Source: Primula veris
Lineage: Eukaryota; Streptophyta; Magnoliopsida; Ericales; Primulaceae
Assembly (NCBI GenBank): GCA_963682055.1
Contig: OY821750.1
Span: 32,352,081-32,416,080 of the forward strand
DNA length: 64,000 nucleotides
Direction: 5' to 3'
Shown: piece after piece, positions 25,437-38,200 of the stretch
How the letters are laid out: the number at the start of each line of letters is the position of its first letter
Position numbering within the stretch: the stretch's first letter is position 1
Notes under the pieces: generated by a model
The model's database searches: none
The model's input: the letters and a program-made list of their open reading frames with translations, nothing else
Told to the model about the DNA's origin: nothing
Program-made: the position numbers and the translations under genes

Positions 25437-25697
25437 ATGGCATAAATCTCGTAATATATTTTATTTTTAATATAATATTCAGATTTTGTATCATTTATTA
25501 TAGTTATGCATGTTAAAACGAATTGTTAATTAATATAGTTTACATCCGTAATTATGAAAATATAGTGAGGACAAATTGTTAATTAATTAGATAAATTATA
25601 TAGGTAATTATTAAAACATATTGTGAGTATTCTTGGAAAAATTAGGTAAAATTGGACAGAGTCATTTCTCTTGATTTGACTTATTATAATAGAATGA
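25437..25697 (-). mobile_element. Non-autonomous Helitron-like element, copy 2 (3'-truncated)
   Basis: It matches copy 1 (7584-7885) along its length, with shared ATAAATCTCGTAATATATTTT and AACGAATTGTTAATTAAT phrases. It keeps the 5' TC end after a host A, read on the minus strand. The terminal hairpin and CTAG are absent because the homology stops at about 25437. Confidence 0.65.
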
Positions 25698-27204
25698 TAC
25701 TCGGGAGTTCTTTTCATCTAAATATGATAATCTATTAATATTTCCAATTAGGGCGAATGTCAAAGTTGAACAAAACTATTTTGTTTGTAACAATATTACA
25801 AAATTTAATTTGTCAATATATAAATTGTATAATTGAGAAAAGTACTGAAATCGGACTTTTATTTAGAGTTCTACATTTCTAATAGCATCGTGTGGAAACA
25901 ATAATATCTCAACCAAATCTTTCCAATTTAAGAGACTTTATTTTGTGCCAAACAATTGATTTGCAGGACCACGTTCACATTTGGTCCATACGCACAAGTC
26001 ACAACTACAAAAAGTGTGTAAAAAATATTCAAATGCATGCAATAAACCATCAAATCGTTAATTACTTAATCACAGTTTCTTTTATAAATTAAGCATATAA
26101 AAAGTAAAGCACGTTAATTAACAAATTAAATAAGTATTTAAAAATTTCTAGAGTGGAACACACAGTACTTAATTTATACCAAGTCTTAGACATTTCAATT
26201 ATTATAATGTAGGAAAAATATACAAACACCTAGCTGTATATATATATATAGCGGGATAGTTTTAGGTAATTGTTTTTTATAATTACAAATTTGATGGGTA
26301 TATTTATTTAAGGTCATCTATATTAATATACACCGTAAAAAAATACTCAAATAACGACAGAATTAGTGACGGTATTTTTTTTTACGAGCTTATTAACGAC
26401 GGTTTTTATGACGGTTTTATGACAATTTAGTCAATTTGTGACAACTTTCTAAATTAGTGAAAAAATTGTGATAATTTTTTATTCTCATAAAATCAAATAT
26501 TATTTTACGGTGATAGCTCAGGATTAAAATGATCGTAGGAAAGTGGATATTGCTATTTACAAATTTTGATGTGGAAAGAAGCAATATTTTGTTTGATTGC
26601 ATACGTACTACTGTATAGAAAATATTTGGAATTTAAACAAAAGCAGGTTTCCAAACAAAAACAAAAGCGACTACACTTTTTTTTTTTTTTTTTTTTAAAA
26701 ACGACTATAGTTAAATACCGAAATTACACGGAAAGTACTTTGCAAATCAGCCATGATACTGTTTATTTTTAAATTTACAAATTTCAGTTTTTTTTGTCGT
26801 TTTTTTTGTGTTTGTGCCTATTCTATTTATATTACTTGTAAGCCAAGAAAAGAATCGTTAGTATGCATAATATGCATGCGTACGCATGTATACTTTTATA
26901 ACTTATGTAGACGATTTATTTAAAATAAAATAAAAAAGTGTTTTTTTTTTGGTACATGGGAAAAAGAAAAAGACTTTGTGTGCAGGCGTATATATTACTT
27001 TATATATTATGCTTGATTTCCAAATTTGGAGGCCCCACATGAAGCTTATCTCAAGTCCAAATTTTAAAATAAAAGTTTGTGTAAATATATAAGCCTCACG
27101 TGAATACGATAATATTGTTTTAAAATTATACACGTATCAGTTTTTCTATTCATTATCTTAAATTTACATGAACTCAAATATAACTCAAATATAATGGATC
27201 AATA
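25698..27204. other. AT-rich intergenic sequence with one MITE
   Basis: Apart from the CACTA-type MITE at 26331-26512 I see no gene or RNA. Poly-T at about 26679-26696 and the short open frames are low-complexity. Confidence 0.5.
26331..26512 (+). mobile_element. CACTA-type MITE, copy D
   Basis: 182 bp with matched ends CACCGTAAAA and TTTTACGGTG, flanked on both sides by ATA, a 3-bp target duplication. The interior matches copies A, B, E and F. Both ends share the same variation from CACTACAAAA (CACCGTAAAA), so the two ends have changed together. Confidence 0.75.
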
Positions 27205-27590
27205 TATTTTATTATAATTAAAATAATAATTTCTCTCTCTTAATTTTCTTTTATTCTCTCTCATTTATTTGTATTTTTTAAATATAAATTAATAAGATAA
27301 CAAAAAGATGAGTTGTATAATTTTGATAGATAAATTGATAAAAAAAAGTTGATAATTTGTATAAAGGAAAACGTTTACTTATAAGTTGTAAAAGTGTACT
27401 TTTAACTATACGAGAAAATTTGTAAGTTATTTAATGTGATTGTTCTAGTAAATTAATTTTGGTTGAAAAAAAATGATAGAAGTATATTAAAATACAGTAA
27501 TATTTAGTTATGATAATAAATTTGATAGGAAAGCTGAAAAATGTATAAAGTTAAACTGTTATCATAAAAATATAAAAATGATATTAATTA
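27205..27590 (+). repeat. Dispersed repeat, about 390 bp (inverted copy near 53395)
   Basis: This segment is the reverse complement of 53395-53765 with moderate divergence. Shared phrases are TTGTATAAAGGAAAACGTTT, AATTTTGGTTGAAAAAAA and TTAGTTATGATAATAAATTT. No termini are clear and the class is unknown. Confidence 0.65.
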
Positions 27591-27929
27591 AGTTAAATAT
27601 GAGAAAATGTTTTAAGTTAACCGGTACCTATGCTCTTAGTTTGGAATAATATTTATAGAATTAAGAAAGATGTAGTCATGAAATGAATCTATTGAAAATT
27701 TCTATTCCTTTGATAGTTTGATACATACACGTCTTGCTAACTTTATTACAGTTATTAAAAAGTAAATGCATATTTTAGTTTCATAAAGATAATTACAATA
27801 ATGAGGTGAATTTAGGATAAGTAATTAAAGAGTAAAAAATTAAAAATGTTTTGGTCGAACGACTCCCCCAAGTTGCAAAAACAGTCAGCCAACTTAGGCA
27901 CCGACCGGCGAATGCGTGAAAAAAAAAAA

Positions 27930-29120
27930 ATCAAAATTTCAATTAATTACGATATACTTATTCTTAAAAATAAGTGCAATAAAGTTTCAAACCAACTCAA
28001 TTTTTTTCCAATACCAACTATTTGTATTACTCTCAAACAACTAAATAGGTCTCCCCTTTTTTTTTTTGCTATTCTTAAAATGTCTATTACTTATCCCCCC
28101 AAAAAAAACATTACTATTCAAAATTTGTACCAAAAAACAACTATCAAGATTACTGATCATAAAAGGAACCAATTTATACATGCAAAACTTGGACCCAATA
28201 AAGACATCAATTATGTTATTGTCCCCTTTAGAACTTTCCGTAAAATCCAGAAAGTAAAAAACTTATTACTATCATCATTTTATTAAATTTTATTTAATAA
28301 TAATATAAGTACTAAAACAAGATTATGGGGGAAGTGGATAATAGATTGTGACATTCAATTACTACATATTTAATCTTTAAAATTAATGCAGTAACATTTC
28401 AAACTAAGTCAACTTTATATTAATATTTCTTTTAAACAACTATAAATAGTTCTCCTCTTTTGTTTTCTGCAATGTATATTACTTATCCAAGAAAAAAACA
28501 TTATATTAACTATAAAAACTACTCATAAAAAACCAATTAGTTTATGTTTGGCAAAAATTTTGTGAACCAAAATCAGCTATAAAAATCCATAATACTTTTT
28601 CTGTACAACATCACAAACCTTTTTAAATCAGCTAAAATAACCAAACAGACAGATAGAATTTGGTTGCCCTGAAAAATTAAAGTCAGTCTGTCTTGAATTT
28701 TCAAGACAGTAAAATCATATCCCAATTAGATCCATTTAGTATATTTTTTAGTTTATTAACAAGTCTTTGGTTTTTAGTATGTGACATAACCAAAATAATA
28801 GTATACTAGATTCACGATAGTGTTGATCGTTCGGTGTTCATTCCAAAATACATTATTATTTATGATGTGCCAACCCATAATATTTTTTAGTTTTAATTTT
28901 AAATTAACACAAAAAATGCATCCCAAACAGACCCTTAAACATGCAAAACTTGGACCTCATAAAGACATCAATGATGTTATTGTCCCCTTTAGAACTTTCA
29001 GTAACATTGCAGAAAGTTAAAAAAATAAAAAAAAATTATTACTATCATCATTTTGTTAAATTTAATAATATAAGGACTAAAAAAAGATATGGGAGAAGTG
29101 AATAAAATGTGACATCCCAC
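27930..29120 (+). repeat. Diverged direct duplication
   Basis: Two blocks recur in the same order. The first has CATGCAAAACTTGGACC followed by ATAAAGACATCAAT and TTATTGTCCCCTTTAGAACTTTC, at 28180 and 28940. The second, around AACAACTA...TTACTTATCC...AAAACATTA, is at about 28030 and 28435. The open frame at 27846-28286 is a by-product of this repeat. No known protein domain is visible. Confidence 0.6.
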
Positions 29121-29288
29121 GTTCACGTTAAGTAATAAATCTGTCTATTTTGTTGTAGATAAAGTGGGACCCATACACACACAACACACCTTTGTGGATA
29201 AGATTCAAAATCACCAATAATCAGGTACAACGCTCCCACTTTAAAAATAAAATAAAATTACCCTTAGAACAAATATATCCAAACTGCT

Positions 29289-29422
29289 ACGGAAACTGTG
29301 ACGTTTTTTTACGAAAAACTTACTTGTTACGGTTTTTGTAACAGTTTTATGACAGTATAGTCAATTTGTAAGAGTTGTACGACAGATTTTCACTCTTACA
29401 AAATTAACATTATTTTGTAGTG
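29289..29422 (+). mobile_element. CACTA-type MITE, copy E (5'-truncated)
   Basis: It keeps the right end ATTATTTTGTAGTG and internal CAGTTTTATGACAGT and GTCAATTTGTAAGAG phrases of the family. The left inverted end is not recognisable. Confidence 0.6.
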
Positions 29423-29456
29423 TGATACAGACCAATGAGAACTCAACACGTTATAA

Positions 29457-29831
29457 GAGCATCCGTATCTGGTTCCTCGAAACATATTTTTTTCTAAAAT
29501 TTGATGATTATGGTATAAAAAATAACATGGATCAACAACCCTATAAATTTTCTAAATTTAAGAAAACATAAAATTCACCTTATATATAAGGAATGTATAT
29601 GATTCACCAGATTAATGTAGTGATAAACTATCATTGAGTTCAACATTTTTGTGGTTATAATATTGTTATGATTATTAAATGATAATAAATAAATAAAAAG
29701 AAATAATATAGGGTTATTATAAGAAAATTAATAAAAAAAACTGAAAGTTTATGTAAATATAGATGCTTTACTTAAAATATATAAAATATGTTAGATTTGA
29801 ATAAATGCTTCGCTTAACGGTAGGGATGGTC
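29457..29831. mobile_element. Harbinger/Tourist-like MITE
   Basis: 375 bp flanked on both sides by TAA. Left end GAGCATCCGTA; right end, in reverse complement, GACCATCCCTACC. A 3-bp TAA duplication with GAGCATC-type ends fits PIF/Harbinger-derived MITEs. There is a second, larger element with the same logic at 60698-61407. Confidence 0.55.
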
Positions 29832-29871
29832 TAAATTTTACTAATTTGGTTTTGTTTCATCGAAAAATAGG

Positions 29872-29940
29872 GAAGACGTGAGATCCTGTAGGCCACGTCA
29901 GCAGTAACGTAAATACCACGTAAGCTAATGACACGTGTCG
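29872..29940. promoter_or_regulatory. Cluster of ACGT-core motifs
   Basis: Five ACGT cores occur in about 65 bp: GAAGACGTG, CCACGTCAG, TAACGTAAA, CCACGTAAG and ACACGTGTC. Such density is typical of bZIP (ABRE/G-box) regulated promoters and unusual in this AT-rich desert. No intact gene follows. A 16-codon open frame starting ATGAACAGAAATG lies at 30218. Confidence 0.4.
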
Positions 29941-31894
29941 CTAAATGGCATATTGTATGGTATATTATTGGAGTATTTGAATTTTGATTTAATGGAGTTA
30001 GTAATGTTGGTGTAAAGTGTTAAAAGTGAGGTTGATAAAAAATGTGATCACTCATAAATAATCAAAAATTGTGGCAAAGTTTATTTTTTTTAAATTACCA
30101 AAATTAGAAGTAAACAAAAAAAAAAAACACACACACAATTTCATAACTTTTGCGTTTGATACATTTGAGTTTTTAGTCAGTGAGTTTGTTGAGATTATCA
30201 GGAGAGTGTAGAAAGTTATGAACAGAAATGTGTTGACTGCAGGTTCGGCTGAATATGTTTGGTTATGATTTGCTATTAAAACAGCACTAGCGGCGCAGTT
30301 TGTTACCCGCTTATCTCAAACTCATATGTAATAATTTTACTCTAATCAGTTTTATTAAAACTTAATAATTTCATACCAACATCGCCAGACAATTTAAACA
30401 TCTTTTAAGTTGGTATACAATGTTTTTTAACACATTTTTTTTCCTATTTTGATTACTAATGTTAAATTTAGAATAAAAAGATTATACTTTTGTCTCTGCA
30501 AACAACTTTAGACAATTTAAATTGTCTCTAACTAGCTTTGTCTAAATTTTATGTAGTGTGTTCTTGTAGTAACTATAAATTGTGTTACAAAACACTTGTT
30601 AAAATAGAAATTTCAAGTTGAGTGCAGTTGCAAAATATAGTAAAATAATCACTTTTTTTTTTAAAAAAAATACTAATTCTTTTCAAGTGTTAGGTTCGAA
30701 ATGCGTTTGTGATGTCTTGGTTTATAATTAATGAAATTTGCATTTGCCGGAACACGTTTTATCTAGCCATGTCTTTAGACTCTCAAGCAGAGACAAAACC
30801 ATCAATCTTATATTTTCATTTGAGTTTTTATTTCGTAACGAAGTATTGTATCCATCTAGTTCATTTTATGCTTTTAATGCATTAGGTTAAAATATGCATA
30901 TTCCTTAACTTTAATAAGAAAAATTAATATTATTAATAAACTGGCACGTTTAAAATACCATTTTAGATATTAACTTCAAATGTTGATGGATACGAGTTTT
31001 GAATTTGCCAATGAGAATCTATAATAATATTTGATGATTTTTCTTCAACAGAAAGTTAAAAAAAATTGAGTTGACAGCGCTTACGTCGTTTATTCTGCAA
31101 ATAATACAATGGATATAGTAAACCACGTAATTGTATTATTTTTATTACTTCGAATAACATTTCTTTAACTTTTCATTATATATTTAGCAAATAGTATCAT
31201 TTACCGTAACTTTAAATTTTAAGAAAATCCCATAAACTATCATAATAGTTCATTAGCGCTCTAGCAAAAAGTTGGATAGAGAAACTATCGTCAACGTTGA
31301 ACAACTTTCGGTTTTTAAATTCGATTGCGATTGTCGTTGGTTTTCTTGGCTTGAAAATGTGGCGACGCAAATATATAGCAAATAGATAGCAAAGAATCGG
31401 TATATTACTATACTACATGTTACTAAAAGCAACCGTAAAACAATTGGTAATAGTTTTCGTTGCTATTCAACGACGGCTTATACAGTATCATACAAAATGT
31501 TACCAATTTATTGATACGATTTTTATTAGACAACAAATAGGTGATTTAAAAACTAACAATAAAGTATTACAAAAATATATTATAATTAAAATTATCCCCC
31601 TTCAAAAGGGATTACAGAGTCACAAGGCACAATATATATATTTTATATTGATTAGAGAAAAATGATAAAAATAAAATAAAAGAAATAGTCACATGGATGA
31701 GCGTTATAAAGAAAAATGACACAAAAACAGCTGTTATCCCAATCTTTATCCACCACTATTTATCCCAATCAAATCTCACCATTCCTATGACTTAGTCACT
31801 TTCCAATATTACTGCCACCTGTCAGTTTATTTTACATAACTTTTTTCAAACTTATAATTTACTCTTATCTCGACTTAATTAGTACAATTAGAAC

Positions 31895-32185
31895 TAGGGC
31901 GGGGTTCGGATCGATTCGGTTCGGTTTTTGGCAAAATCGAAACCGAAACCGAGCATATTTTTCAGTTCGATTTTTTTCGGTTTTGGTCTTTTTATTTTTT
32001 GGACCAAACCGGACCGGTTTTTTCGGTCCAGATTCGGGTTTTTTCGGTTATTTTTCGGTTTTATTTTTGATTTTTCGGTCTTTTTGGGTTCGGTTTTACT
32101 GAAAATCGAAACCGATCCGAAATTTTTTTGGTTTTTCGGTTTTTTTCGGTTCGGTTCGGTTTTTTCGGTTTTTCGCCCAGCCCTA
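31895..32185. mobile_element. hAT-like non-autonomous element rich in TTCGGTTT repeats, copy 1
   Basis: 291 bp. Ends TAGGGCGGGG and CGCCCAGCCCTA form imperfect inverted repeats. Flanks ATTAGAAC (31887-31894) and ATTAGTAC (32186-32193) agree at seven of eight positions, which fits the 8-bp duplication of hAT elements. The interior is a degenerate array of CGGTTT/AAACCG. The open frame through it, rich in Phe, Gly and Arg, is not a protein. Confidence 0.7.
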
Positions 32186-32192
32186 ATTAGTA

Positions 32193-32430
32193 CTTCCTCT
32201 GTAACTAACTAGATATCCATTACAAAAATACGTATAATTTTGATATGTAAAAATTTCATATCTAGATTGTCGAAAAAAAAATCTTTTGAAAGCTAATCAG
32301 ATAGTTCATGGTTATAACTATATGACGGAATTTTTAAAATTTTCATTTCTGCGATCTAGATATGGAAAATTTAATAATCAAATTTGTACGTAATTTCATA
32401 AATTACATTTGTTTAGTGACGGAGATAGTG
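32193..32430. mobile_element. Stowaway-like hairpin MITE
   Basis: About 238 bp starting CTTCCTCTGTAAC after TA and ending with GTGACGGAGATAG. The two halves pair imperfectly (CATATCTAGATTGTCG facing CGATCTAGATATGG). It directly abuts the hAT-like element on its left. Confidence 0.5.
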
Positions 32431-35255
32431 ATATTAGTTGTGGTTTTTTAATTTGTGTAATCCGAAACATTTATTGCAAATAGGTAATAATACATTAATA
32501 CTCGCTTGTTTCCTTAAATACTATTTGTTTATTTTACTTTTTGGTATCTAGTAACCATTGTCACCATTATTTAGCATTTTCAATAAGAGTCTTGTTTTGG
32601 AGATTTTTTTTATATGGAACATTTGATTTATGGAAATTTATAACTTGTAACTAAATGACAATTTGGTTTTGTACATCTTTGTTCTCCATCCTAAAACTAG
32701 ACACGACAAAATATTACAACAAAAAAAGGAAGGGAAACACGTATGAGGCGGACGCATCCACACGTGTGGTTGAAGCGTTGATAATTCATAATACAGTTCA
32801 TCACAAACATGAATTTTCAACTCGTAGATTTGAATTGTGCGACAAATGTGACAAAATCGAGTAACGTAAACTTCACGTTGTTTTCACTGGTGCTTTGCTA
32901 TCTTTGTCATGATTGCTCAATTTAAAAAATACACATGATTTGTTACCTATTACATAACATTATCATTCGAAACAATACGTTACTAATTTAAACACGAATA
33001 GCGCCAAATTCGCATTAAACTGATACTCTCGTCCTAAATTTAAAGTTCTTTTGTGTAAGATTTTATATTTTTATTACTAATATTCGCACCTACTTTTTAC
33101 ATAAGATATACTTATCTTGATCACATCTGAATTGGTAAGTGCAACGTAAATTGATTAATCAGTAAGTTAAACGTAAATTTTCACAATATTGACTTATAAA
33201 TAACCATTAAATATGATCTTTTTAGATAACATTTAAGATATTTGATCATTAATCATGAAAAATAGGATATCGTATATAATTACTTTGATATATTTTTGAT
33301 CAATCTAGGGAATGAAGATATATCACATATAAAACACAAGTAAATATAATATATTTACATTTTCATGCGTAGTCTATTAAAGTTTGTCCGAGTGTTTTTT
33401 TTTTATGTACAACAATATCAACTTAAAAATGACTTAACGATTAAAATTAATGTTTACATCACTAATGAGCCAGTCTCTTCTAAATGAATAAATTTGTTAG
33501 TCACGTTTTAACCATTTAGTCAAATTAACTTGAGTAACGTAATATTTTCACGAGATTATTGATTCAACAACTCATATCCAATAGAAAAAAAAAAGTTAAA
33601 AATATACACATGTTTACTGTTTGGCATCGATAAATAATCCAGCATAAAAGTTTCAACAATGGTAGAAATTTTCATTATTATTTATAAAAAAAAACGTATA
33701 CACAAGTTAAATAATTACCAAATCACTTACAATATAAGACATGATACAAATAATCCACTCTTATTAGAATTACTAATACACCTCGTCCCACATAAAAACC
33801 AAGCACATTCAATTTTGTAAAAAAAAACCGTATATAAATTGACGATGTTGAAACTTAAAAAAAAAAGTTTAACACAGAGTTTAAATGTTAAAATAGATGA
33901 TTAAATTTTTTAAAAAACTGTTTCGTCAAAAAAGATACACGTATTTTTTTTATAAATTAAACTTTTTGAGAATTATTTAGGTATTAAAAACAAGATTGTG
34001 TAACACTTAAATAAAATTCACAAAATTAAATAAAAAAAGTTAAACCGGTAGCACAGGTCACCCAAATATGAAACCAAAGTATTTAAAGCAACAACACCAA
34101 TGCAAAAACAAGTGGAAAAAAACATAACAAATTGTGAATATTTTGTGGTTATAAATATAAATATAAATATAAATAGAGAGAGAAAGGGTCGGTTACAGTT
34201 AATAGTCGACATAAATAAAATATTAATTTATACATTTATTTTACTTTAATAGTATTTACATATATTTAGTGGATAATCCTAGCCGTCAATTTTACAATAT
34301 ATTTAAAAGTCGGTGTTTTCTTTGTTCTTATCCTTAAATATTGAGATACAAAAATTATCCTATTTATTGAAATTAAATCTCCCCATTCTCTTTCTCTCTC
34401 TATATCTATATCTATATCTATATATATAGATAGAAAACATACATACAACTCTGTGAAAAAACTTGAAACATAAAAAAGGTAAAAATAAATAAAAAAATCT
34501 CTCTATATTTCAAAATTATTTACCATTTCTTGAGAATATACTTGGTTTTTATTTTATCTTCATGCTTTTGACATTACCCAATTACAGATTTTTTGTCTTT
34601 ATTTAAATTTTATTTATATCCTTTTTTTTTAAGGAATTAATTCATTTGTAGCATGAAAAATATGATATTTTCCTCTATTTTTCTTTCAATTTAAGATATT
34701 ATCTAAATTTAGTTTCTGGGTTTGGTTTAGATAATACATATGTTCAGCTTTGTAATAAGGTTTCTTTTTTTAATTCCTAAAAAGTTTCCTCTTTTTTTTT
34801 TTTTAAAGAAATACCCAATTTTTAGCAAGAAAAATCTATTGTTTTCTCCCAGTTTTCCTCAAACATTAGCTCATCTCTGTTATAAGATTTGTTTTTTCTC
34901 TTAAAAAATTTCATTTTTAAGAAATTAACTAATTTTTAGCAAGAAATGCCTAATTTTTTAGACATTATTTAAGTCTAATTTGTAGCAAGAAAAAGACATT
35001 ATTTAAACCCAGTTTCTTGAATTTATTTAGTATTTTAATACATAAGCTCAGCTCTGTTGTAAGTTTATTTGTTAGTTCCTTTTTTATTTATTTTATAGAA
35101 AGATCCAATCTTTTTCCCCATTTTACCTTAATCTTTAAAACTAAATTATTGGGTTTGTTTTAATCTTATATGTGTACATGTTTACAAGAAAAAAAGAATA
35201 AATTTGTATTTTTTTCAGTTTCTAATTAATTTTCTAAAATTTGTATTTTTTTCAG
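32431..35255. other. Upstream region and leader of the TPS gene
   Basis: AT-rich. No other gene is seen. At 34387-34434 a CT-rich run passes into a CTATAT repeat, and from about 34450 the sequence is T-rich with repeated phrases of the form TTTTAGCAAGAAA (about 34812, 34938, 34981). A long pyrimidine tract ends in TTTTTTTCAG at 35246-35255, a good 3' splice site 12 bases before the TPS ATG. Most of 34450-35255 is therefore probably a 5' leader with an intron. Confidence 0.5.
34387..34434. repeat. CT/CTATAT microsatellite near the TPS transcription start
   Basis: CTCTTTCTCTCTC followed by three TATCTATATC-like units and TATATATAGATAG. Pyrimidine-rich repeats of this kind are common around plant transcription starts. 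Confidence 0.7.
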
Positions 35256-35267
35256 CTGTTAAATCCA

Positions 35268-38200
35268 ATGCTGTCTAGATCCTGCTTCAACTTGCTAAAC
35301 CTCGACGACTACACTCGTATCGACCCGACCCGAATCCCTCGGATCATGTCTGTGCCAGGAATAATCTCTGAGCTCGATGAGGATGACCAATCAGGGGATG
35401 CCATGTCATCGCCAGGCCAGCAACGGAGAATAATCGTCGCGAACAGCCTCCCGATAAAAGCCTCTCGCGACAAAGACTCGAAGAATTGGCGGTTTGATTG
35501 GGACATTGATGCTTTAGTCCTCCAGCTGAAAACCGGTTTCGTACCAGGTACCGATTTCGACTTTTTGTATTTTGATTTAGATGTGTATTCTCAGTTTTGA
35601 ACTTTTGTTAGTATATGTTTTTTTAATCCCCTAAAATGTTCATTTTTTGAAGATATTCCCAAGTTTTAACAAGAAAAATCTAATTATTTTCCTCACTTTT
35701 TCTCAGTGTTAGAAAGCGAAATCTTAGCTAAAGCGTTTTTGCAAGCTCTAAAAGTTTTGTTAGTATATGTTTTTTTAATCCCCTAAAATGTTCATTTTTT
35801 TGAAGATATTCCCAAGTCTTAACAAGAAAAATCTAATTCTTTTCCTCACTTTTTCTCAGTGTTAGAAAGAGAAATCTTAGCTAAAGCGTTTTTGTAAGCT
35901 CTAATAGCGTAGAAAGTGGCGGATTTTAGCGGCCTAAAAGCGGAAAAGCGAGATTTTTAATTTTTTTTTTTTTTTTTTAAACTTTTGAATCTTGTTAACC
36001 AAAGCGTGCTTTTTAAAACAGTGGTTTGATTTAGATAGTTCCAAGTATAATTTAATTATTTAAGGTGCATATCTTCAAATTATACTTCTTCTGTTTTTCG
36101 AGATTTCCCAATTTGTAGCAAGAAAAACCTTATCTTTTCCCCTAAATTGTCTCAAAATTTTGACACCTTTCTGCATGGAATTGATTCAGTGTTTTGAAAA
36201 GCAAAATCTTAGCTAAAACATTTTTGCAAGAGCTACACTGAAAGCGTAAAAAACGTAAGCTTCAAGCTGCTTAAAAAGCGTAAAAGCGAGCTTTTTAAGC
36301 TTTGATTCGAGCTTTCTTACTATGAAGCGCGCTTTTTGAAACAGTGATTTGATTTAGATGTACATTTGTTCAGTTATGTTACAAGTTCTTGGTTTACTAC
36401 CAGGTACGGAAACAGTTCATATCGGGTGCCTACATGTGGAGATAGACACAGAGGATCAAGAATCGACGGCCCAGATTTTATACGAAAAGTTTCATTGCGT
36501 ACCGGTCTTTTTACCTCCTGAGATTTCAAACCGGTTTTACCATGGCTTTTGTAAGCATTACTTATGGCCTTTGTTTCATTACATGTTACCTTTGTCACCG
36601 ATTCATGGAGTTCGTTTTGACCGGTCCACGTGGCAAGCTTACGTTTCGGCAAACAAAATATTTGCTGATACTGTTATAGGAGTTGTTAACCCTGATGAGG
36701 ACTATGTTTGGGTACAAGATTATCACTTAATGGTGTTACCAACTTTTTTGAGGAAAAAATATTATAGGGTGAAATTAGGATTTTTTCTACATAGTCCGTT
36801 TCCTTCGTCGGAAATTTACCGTACTTTACCTGTCAGGGACGAGATTTTACGAGGATTGTTAAACTGCGATCTTATCGGTTTTCATACATTTGACTATGCT
36901 AGGCATTTCTTGTCGTGTTGTAGTCGAATGTTGGGTTTAGATTATCAATCAAAAAGGGGTTACATTGGGTTAGATTATTACGGTAGAACCGTGAGTATAA
37001 AGATTTTACCTGTTGGGATTCATATGGGACAGCTCGAGTCTTTTATGTCCCTAGATGTAACCGCTAAAAAGGTTCAAGAATTGAAGGAGAAATACGATGG
37101 TAAAATCGTGATGTTGGGTGTCGACGATATGGATCTGTTCAAAGGGATTAGCTTGAAGTTTTTAGCAATGGGGCAATTACTAGAAAATAATCCCCATTTA
37201 AGGGGAAGGGTAGTTTTAGTTCAAATCGTTAACCCTGCTAGGAGTTCTGGTAAGGATATTCAGGAGGTTGAAAATGAGATTAATGACGTGGCGAATGAGG
37301 TGAATTTGAAATATGGCAAACCGGGTTACAATCCGATTGTTTTCGTCAATGGACCAGTTTCGACACAAGATAAAGTTGCGTACTATTCGATATCCGAGTG
37401 TGTCGTGGTTAATGCTGTGAGAGATGGTATGAATTTGGTTCCTTATAAATACACAGTTTGTAGACAAGGTAGCCCTATTTTAGACGAGGCGTTAGGTATC
37501 GAAACTGGAAATCCGGATTTTAAGCGAAAAAGTGTGATAATAGTATCAGAATTTATCGGGTGTTCGCCATCTTTAAGCGGTGCTATACGTGTAAATCCGT
37601 GGAATATAGACTCTGTATCAGACGCCATGAGTTCAGCTATAAGGATGAGAGATACGGAGAAGCAAATGAGGCACGAAAAACATTACAAGTATGTAAGTTC
37701 TCATGACGTGGCATATTGGGCAAAGAGTTTCGATCAAGATCTGGAAAGGGCATGTAGAGAACATTTTCGGAAAAGGTGTTGGGGAATTGGGTTTGGTTTA
37801 AAGTTTAGGGTGGTTGCTTTGGGACCAGAATTTAGGAAACTGGCAGTGGAGCATATTGTCTCAGCTTATAACCGGACAAAGAGTCGCCTTATTTTATTGG
37901 ATTATGATGGAACAATGATGTCCCAATCATCGGTCGATAAATCTCCGAGTGAAGAAGTCATACGAGTTCTAAATGGATTATGCAATGATCCGAAAAATAT
38001 TGTTTTCGTTGTGAGTGGTAGAGGAAAGGAATCTCTTGATAAGTGGTTTTCACCGTGTGAGAAGCTCGGCCTGTCTGCTGAGCATGGCTACTTTACTAGG
38101 TAAAATTCAAATTTAATTTTAAATTTTGTTCTCATGAAATTTCACTTCCAGAATTAATGAATGTTAATGGCCTAATTTACCAAATTGTCACTTGTAGGTA

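Noticed and set aside
27846..28286. 146-codon open frame
   Set aside because: It is A-rich, with a Lys/Ile/Asn-biased composition. Part of it recurs at 28820-29020 because the DNA is a direct repeat. No known domain.
31928..32212. 94-codon open frame rich in Phe, Gly and Arg
   Set aside because: It is a translation of the TTCGGTTT array inside a hAT-like element, and the same low-complexity peptide appears at 46049-46321.
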